This document shows positions 59,692 to 64,000 of a DNA stretch of 64,000 nt, in pieces. Each line of letters starts with the position of its first letter. Position 1 is the stretch's first letter. Both the position numbers and the translations under genes were made by a program. The stretch covers positions 3,968,001-4,032,000 of the forward strand of contig NZ_CP152474.1 in assembly GCF_039727615.1 (NCBI RefSeq). The letters are read 5' to 3'. The notes beneath the pieces were generated by a model, which saw only the letters and a list, made by a program, of their open reading frames with translations, searched no databases and had not been told where the DNA came from. This stretch comes from Leclercia sp. S52. Its GTDB lineage: Bacteria > Pseudomonadota > Gammaproteobacteria > Enterobacterales > Enterobacteriaceae.

Positions 59692-60119
59692 CTTTTCCTC
59701 GTTGAATAAGCTGGGCTGTCTTGCGTTTTATGCTGAAAAAATCACCATAAAACCCGGCATCGGCATCGCTCCCGGACGCCGACGCAAACGTTCTCTTTTA
59801 CCTGAACTTACCACCGAAAACGGCGGTTAACCATAAGGCAAAGTGGGTCATCACATTAGCTTATGGTCAAAAATGCCAGCAAAGCGTACAGAGTTATTCA
59901 CTATAAAAATGCGAAACATCCCGCACAAAAGCAAAGTTAATAAGACAGGATTTAGCATGGGCTGATATTTAGTGCGGAAAAACGCGCGGAATTTCCGTAA
60001 CATAAAAATAGCCAGATTAGATAATCTAATGCGAAAAAGTCGGTGAAATTAGATTATTTCAAACGAGGGAATTCTGCCGACCCACAGGCCGACAGAATAA
60101 AGTGTGACGGGGTTCTAAA
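59692..60119 (-). promoter_or_regulatory. gcvTHP control region
   Basis: 428 nt upstream of gcvT. A PurR box ACGCAAACGTTCTCTT lies at 59782-59797, near the expected transcription start. An ATTAGAT-A-ATCTAAT palindrome (60016-60030) and a third ATTAG (60048-60052) match the CTAAT words of GcvA sites, about 330 bp upstream, as in E. coli. AT-rich DNA between fits Lrp binding. Confidence 0.65.
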
Positions 60120-61322
60120 TTAAAGTAGCCAGTCCGGCAGATCGTTAAGACCCATCGCCTGACGCAGAAGTTGGGGTTTGACGCCCGGGAGGGTGTCAGC
60201 CAGTTTCAGGCCGAGATCGCGCAGCAGTTTTTTCGCCGGATTGGCACCGGCAAAGAGTTCACGGAACCCCTGCATGCCCGCCAGCATCATGGCCGCGCTG
60301 TGCTTACGGCTGCGCTCGTACCGGCGCAGGTAAAGATGCTGCCCGATATCCTTGCCCTCACGATGCAGGCGGCGCAGCTCGCTCACCAGCTCGGCGGCAT
60401 CCATAAAGCCCAGGTTCACACCCTGCCCGGCCAGCGGATGAATGGTATGCGCCGCGTCACCCACCAGCGCCAGACGGTGCGCCGCGAACTGCCGCGCGTA
60501 GCGACCGGTTAACGGGAACACCTGACGCTCGCTTTCGACGGTGCAGAGCCCCAGCCGGTTATCAAAGGCCACGCACAGGGCCTGATTGAACTCTTCGGCG
60601 GACGCCTCCTGCATCTGCTGGGCCTTCTCAGGGGACAGCGACCAGACGATCGAGCAGAGATGCGGATCGCTGAGGGGCAGAAAGGCGAGGATACCGTCGT
60701 TATGGAAAATCTGCCGGGCCACGGCCTGATGCGGCTCTGCGGTGCGGATGGTGGCGACCAGCGCATGATGGCGGTAGTCCCAGTACGTCAGCGGAATGTC
60801 GGCTTTGTTACGCAGCCAGGAGTTTGCGCCATCGGCCCCCACCACCAGGCGCGCGGTCAGCATGTCGCCGCTTTGCAGGGTGATAAAGGCATCGTTTTCG
60901 CCCCAGGCCACCTGCTGCAGCTGCGCGGGGGCAATCAGCGTGACGTCGCTGCACTGCTGCGCTTTCTGCCACAATGCATGGTGAATCACCGCGTTTTCGA
61001 TGATATGACCAAGATGGCTGTAGCCCATGCTCTCATCATCAAAGGCGATATGCCCGAAGCTGTCTTTATCCCACACTTCCATCCCGTGATAGCAGCTGGC
61101 GCGCTGGGCGATAATGTCTGACCAGACGCCGATGCGGGTCAGCAGCTTTTCACTGGCGGCGTTGATCGCCGAGACCCGGAGTTCAGGCGGCGCATCGGAA
61201 GCGACAGGCTGAGGCGGTTTCTGCTCCAGCACCGCCACGCGCAGACCGCTACCCTGCAGACCGCAGGCCAGCGCCAGTCCTACCATTCCGCCACCGACAA
61301 TGGCGACATCAACATTCTGCAC
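60120..61322 (-). CDS. ubiI: 2-octaprenylphenol 5-hydroxylase UbiI
   Basis: 400 residues, FAD monooxygenase (formerly VisC). GxGxxG variant VAIVGGGMVGLALA at the N-terminus, DG motif VVGADGANS near 160, GD motif LVGDAAHTIHPLAGQGVNLG near 290. Ubiquinone ring C5 hydroxylation. Twelve nt after ubiH. Confidence 0.94.
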   Translation of the reverse strand: MQNVDVAIVGGGMVGLALACGLQGSGLRVAVLEQKPPQPVASDAPPELRVSAINAASEKLLTRIGVWSDIIAQRASCYHGMEVWDKDSFGHIAFDDESMGYSHLGHIIENAVIHHALWQKAQQCSDVTLIAPAQLQQVAWGENDAFITLQSGDMLTARLVVGADGANSWLRNKADIPLTYWDYRHHALVATIRTAEPHQAVARQIFHNDGILAFLPLSDPHLCSIVWSLSPEKAQQMQEASAEEFNQALCVAFDNRLGLCTVESERQVFPLTGRYARQFAAHRLALVGDAAHTIHPLAGQGVNLGFMDAAELVSELRRLHREGKDIGQHLYLRRYERSRKHSAAMMLAGMQGFRELFAGANPAKKLLRDLGLKLADTLPGVKPQLLRQAMGLNDLPDWLL

Positions 61323-61334
61323 TTTGTTTACTCC

Positions 61335-62513
61335 TTAGCGAGCGACCCAACCGAGAGTCCTCTGCGCCAGCACGTCGCGTGCCGGAATGAATAATTCCAT
61401 CGCCATCAGCCCCAGGTTACGCCCTGCAACCAGCGGTGCCCAGCGATTGGCAAACAGATGCACCAGCCCGTCGGTCACGCCGATGGTGGCTTCTTTATCT
61501 GCCTGACGTCGTTTCTGATACTGGCCCAGCACTGGATACGCGCCGCAATCCTGCTGTTGGGCAAAGGCCTGCGCCAGCGTTTCGGCAAGGCTCATCACAT
61601 CGCGCAGTCCGAGGTTAAAGCCCTGTCCAGCGATGGGGTGTAGCGTCTGCGCCGCATTGCCCACCAGCGCGACGCGATGGGAGACAGACTGCGACGCGGT
61701 GGTTAATGCCAGCGGATAGACCGAACGCTTCCCGGCATGAGTAATACGCCCAAGCCGCCAGCCAAAGGCTTTTTGCAGCTCGGCGCAGAAGCGTTCGTCA
61801 GACCAGCCCTGCACGTCATCCGCCTTTTCCAGCGGATGGCACCAGACCAGCGAGCTGCGCCCCTGCGACATCGGCAGCATCGCCAGCGGACCGTGTTGGG
61901 TAAAACGTTCAAAGGCGCGGCCACGGTGCGGTTCGGCGGTGGCGACATTGGCGATCACCGCCAGCTGATGGTATGGCTGCTGCTGCCACTGGATGCCACA
62001 CTGCTGGCCAAGCGCCGAACGGGAGCCGTCGGCCGCCACCAGCAGTTGACCCTCGATCGTACTGCCGTCATCCAGCGTGACGCTGACCGAGGTTTCGCTG
62101 CGGGTGAAGTGTTCTACGCGCGCCGGGCAATGCAGCGTCACGCCAGGGGCATCCTGCAACAGGCGGAACAGGCGCAGACCTACGTCGTGCAGCTCAACCA
62201 CCTGCCCCAGCGCATCAATTCGATAATCCTGCGCCTCAAGAGTGACAAACCCGGCGTGGCCCCGGTCGCTGACATGAACGGTTTCGATCGCGGTAGCGCA
62301 GTCGGCAATCGCCTGCCAGATGCCGCTGCGGGCCAGCTGCTGGCAGGTGCCCTGCGCCAGGGCGATGGCGCGGCCATCAAACCCCGGATGGCCGTTCGAC
62401 TGCGGCGCCACGGCCTCAACCAGATGGACCTGCAGTTTACCCTGGGTCAGGGTGGAGATCGTCAGCGCCAGGGTGGCGCCGGTCATGCCTCCGCCAACGA
62501 TGATGATGCTCAT
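61335..62513 (-). CDS. ubiH: 2-octaprenyl-6-methoxyphenol hydroxylase UbiH
   Basis: 392 residues, same fold as UbiI: IIVGGGMTGATLAL at the N-terminus, LVAADGSRS near 160, LVGNAAQTLHPIAGQGFNLG near 285. Ubiquinone ring C1 hydroxylation. Start overlaps the pepP stop by 4 nt. Confidence 0.94.
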   Translation of the reverse strand: MSIIIVGGGMTGATLALTISTLTQGKLQVHLVEAVAPQSNGHPGFDGRAIALAQGTCQQLARSGIWQAIADCATAIETVHVSDRGHAGFVTLEAQDYRIDALGQVVELHDVGLRLFRLLQDAPGVTLHCPARVEHFTRSETSVSVTLDDGSTIEGQLLVAADGSRSALGQQCGIQWQQQPYHQLAVIANVATAEPHRGRAFERFTQHGPLAMLPMSQGRSSLVWCHPLEKADDVQGWSDERFCAELQKAFGWRLGRITHAGKRSVYPLALTTASQSVSHRVALVGNAAQTLHPIAGQGFNLGLRDVMSLAETLAQAFAQQQDCGAYPVLGQYQKRRQADKEATIGVTDGLVHLFANRWAPLVAGRNLGLMAMELFIPARDVLAQRTLGWVAR

Positions 62514-63823
62514 GGGCGAGCCGCCGCCATCAGGGCTTCAATCTCATCGGCGTTTTTCACTACCGAAGCCGTCAGGTTTTCGTTACCGGATTCGGTGATC
62601 ACGATGTCATCTTCGATACGAATGCCGATCCCGCGATACTCGGCGGGCACGTCGGCATCCGGGGCGATATAGAGCCCCGGTTCAACGGTCAGCACCATTC
62701 CGGGCTCCAGCACGCGGGAACGTTCCGGACCGTAGACGCCCACGTCATGCACATCCAGCCCCAGCCAGTGGCTCAGGCCATGCATAAAGAAAGGACGATG
62801 CGCGTTCTCAGCAATCAGCTGTTCGACATCGCCCTTGAGGATCCCCAGATCCACCAGGCCGCTAATCATAATGCGCACCACTTCGCCGGTGACGTCCTGA
62901 ATGGAGGTACCGGGGCGGAACAGCATCAGCGCGGTGTCCAGCGACTGCAGGACGATGTCGTAGATGGCGCGTTGGGCCGGGGTGAATTTGCCGTTGACCG
63001 GGAAGGTGCGGGTGATATCCCCGGCATAGCCGTTAAATTCGCATCCGGCGTCGATCAGCACCAGATCGCCATCCCGCAGTTCCGATTCGTTTTCGGTGTA
63101 GTGCAGAATGCAGCCGTTTTCACCGCCGCCAACGATGGTGTTATAGGCCGGATAGCGTGCGCCGTGGCGGGTAAATTCATGGTGAATTTCGCCTTCCAGC
63201 TGATATTCGAACATCCCCGGACGGCATTTTTGCATCGCCCGGGTATGCGCCAGAGCGCTGATCTCACCCGCCTTACGCATCACATCCAGCTCTTCCGCCG
63301 ATTTAAACAGGCGTAGTTCATGGACGGCAGGACGCCAGTCGGTGAGGGTTGCAGGGGCTTTCAGATTTTGCCGGGAACCTTTGCGCAGCTTATCCAGCGC
63401 GGCAAAGACAATCTCATCGGCATAGGCGTATTCACCCTGCGCGTGGTAGACCACATCCAGGCCATTGAGCAGCTGGTAGAGCTGCTCGTTGATTTCGCTG
63501 AACGCCAGGGCGCGATCCACGCCCAGCTTTTCCGGCGCGGCCTGCTGGCCCAGACGGCGGCCAAACCAGATCTCGGCGGTGAGATCCCGAACGCGGTTAA
63601 ACAGCACGCTGTGGTTATGGGTGTCGTGACTTTTGATCAGCACCAGCACCGACTCCGGCTCATTGAAGCCGGTGAAGTACCAGAAATCACTGCTCTGGCG
63701 GTACGGATATTCGCTATCGTTGCTGCGCGTGGCTTCCGGTGCGGCAAAAATCAACGCGGCGCTGCCCGGCTGCATAGTCGCCAGCAGCGCCTGACGGCGG
63801 CGAAGGTACTCTTGCTGAGTCAT
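62510..63823 (-). CDS. pepP: Xaa-Pro aminopeptidase PepP
   Basis: 437 residues, M24B. Metal ligands: Asp in LIDAGCEFNGY and GDITRTFP, His in HGLSHWLGLDVHD, Glu in LTVEPGLYI and GIRIEDDI. Removes an N-terminal residue before proline. In the ygfB-pepP-ubiH-ubiI operon. Confidence 0.95.
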   Translation of the reverse strand: MTQQEYLRRRQALLATMQPGSAALIFAAPEATRSNDSEYPYRQSSDFWYFTGFNEPESVLVLIKSHDTHNHSVLFNRVRDLTAEIWFGRRLGQQAAPEKLGVDRALAFSEINEQLYQLLNGLDVVYHAQGEYAYADEIVFAALDKLRKGSRQNLKAPATLTDWRPAVHELRLFKSAEELDVMRKAGEISALAHTRAMQKCRPGMFEYQLEGEIHHEFTRHGARYPAYNTIVGGGENGCILHYTENESELRDGDLVLIDAGCEFNGYAGDITRTFPVNGKFTPAQRAIYDIVLQSLDTALMLFRPGTSIQDVTGEVVRIMISGLVDLGILKGDVEQLIAENAHRPFFMHGLSHWLGLDVHDVGVYGPERSRVLEPGMVLTVEPGLYIAPDADVPAEYRGIGIRIEDDIVITESGNENLTASVVKNADEIEALMAAARP

Positions 63824-63844
63824 GACACCCTCCTGGAATCGTTA

Positions 63845-64000
63845 TTAGTGTAAGGTTGGTTTGCGCACTTCCGGCGCGGTCGGTTTTACGCGCGTAAAGG
63901 TATCGTGGCAAAGCAGCGACGCCACACGCACGTACTCGATGATCTCTTCCAGTGACATCTCCAGCTCTTCCTGATCTTCGTCTTCATCGTAGCCCAGCTG
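63845..64000 (-). CDS. ygfB: YgfB (UPF0149), C-terminal part
   Basis: 51 codons before the stop at 63845, cut by the window edge. [20 protein letters not shown] and the C-terminus PEVRKPTLH match E. coli YgfB. Function unknown. 21 nt upstream of pepP. Confidence 0.88.
   Translation of the reverse strand, partial: QLGYDEDEDQEELEMSLEEIIEYVRVASLLCHDTFTRVKPTAPEVRKPTLH

Overview
The window is a chromosomal segment from a member of the Enterobacteriaceae, most like Enterobacter, Lelliottia or a close relative. Core genes run in the E. coli order, and the proteins are close to their E. coli counterparts as far as I can recall those sequences. Order: ygeA, araE, kduD, kduI, yqeF, yqeG at the left; ygeR, idi, lysS, prfB, recJ, dsbC, xerD, fldB, ygfX, sdhE, ygfZ, yqfA, yqfB, bglA, ygfF, gcvPHT, ubiI, ubiH, pepP, ygfB at the right. 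I could not run a species-level comparison.

Region 1 (1-12.6 kb) is a pectin-catabolism locus built around the usual araE-kduD-kduI block. It has a cupin KdgF, a complete TogMNAB-type oligogalacturonide ABC importer, two oligogalacturonate lyases of family PL22, KduD and KduI, and a KdgM porin. KdgR-type operators (GAAACN3GTTTC) precede kdgF, togM, the kduI/ogl2 divergent pair and kdgM. Together these genes take unsaturated oligogalacturonides across both membranes, cut them, and convert the monomers towards 2-keto-3-deoxygluconate.

Region 2 (12.9-24.0 kb) is mixed. It holds yqeF, an M20 hydrolase with an amino-acid-type binding protein, a cupin, a LysR/PACE efflux pair, yqeG, yjdI/yjdJ, the rcnR/rcnA nickel-cobalt efflux pair with two clear RcnR operators, a fabV-type enoyl-ACP reductase and a LysE-family exporter.

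Region 3 (24.1-39.2 kb) is a 15-kb mobile island in the 3' end of a tRNA-Gly(CCC) gene. It is bounded by an exact 24-bp att core inside 87-88 bp imperfect repeats. It carries an integrase and a second small tyrosine recombinase. A virion-type operon encodes a putative Dit-like tail protein, a tape measure protein, a major capsid protein and a putative decoration protein, but no terminase, portal, protease or lysis gene is recognisable. A second operon holds winged-helix and ribbon-helix-helix proteins behind a consensus promoter and a leader terminator. The control region, almost 1.9 kb long, has five GTGAC-N5-GTCAC palindromes, two perfect ATACGGG palindromes and a dense run of RNA hairpins. 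A second structured RNA candidate lies at 30.34-30.54 kb. An IS3-family element (36656-37876) without target duplication has truncated a neighbouring gene. This island is the best candidate for an undescribed system.

Region 4 (39.2-64.0 kb) is conserved core, interrupted by an IS481-family element (49518-50802) between ygfZ and yqfA. prfB keeps its programmed +1 frameshift. Six genes (ygeA, kduI, a cupin gene, a lysE-family gene, recJ, xerD) are broken only by single-base insertions in homopolymers, seven events in all. This looks more like sequencing or assembly error than biology.
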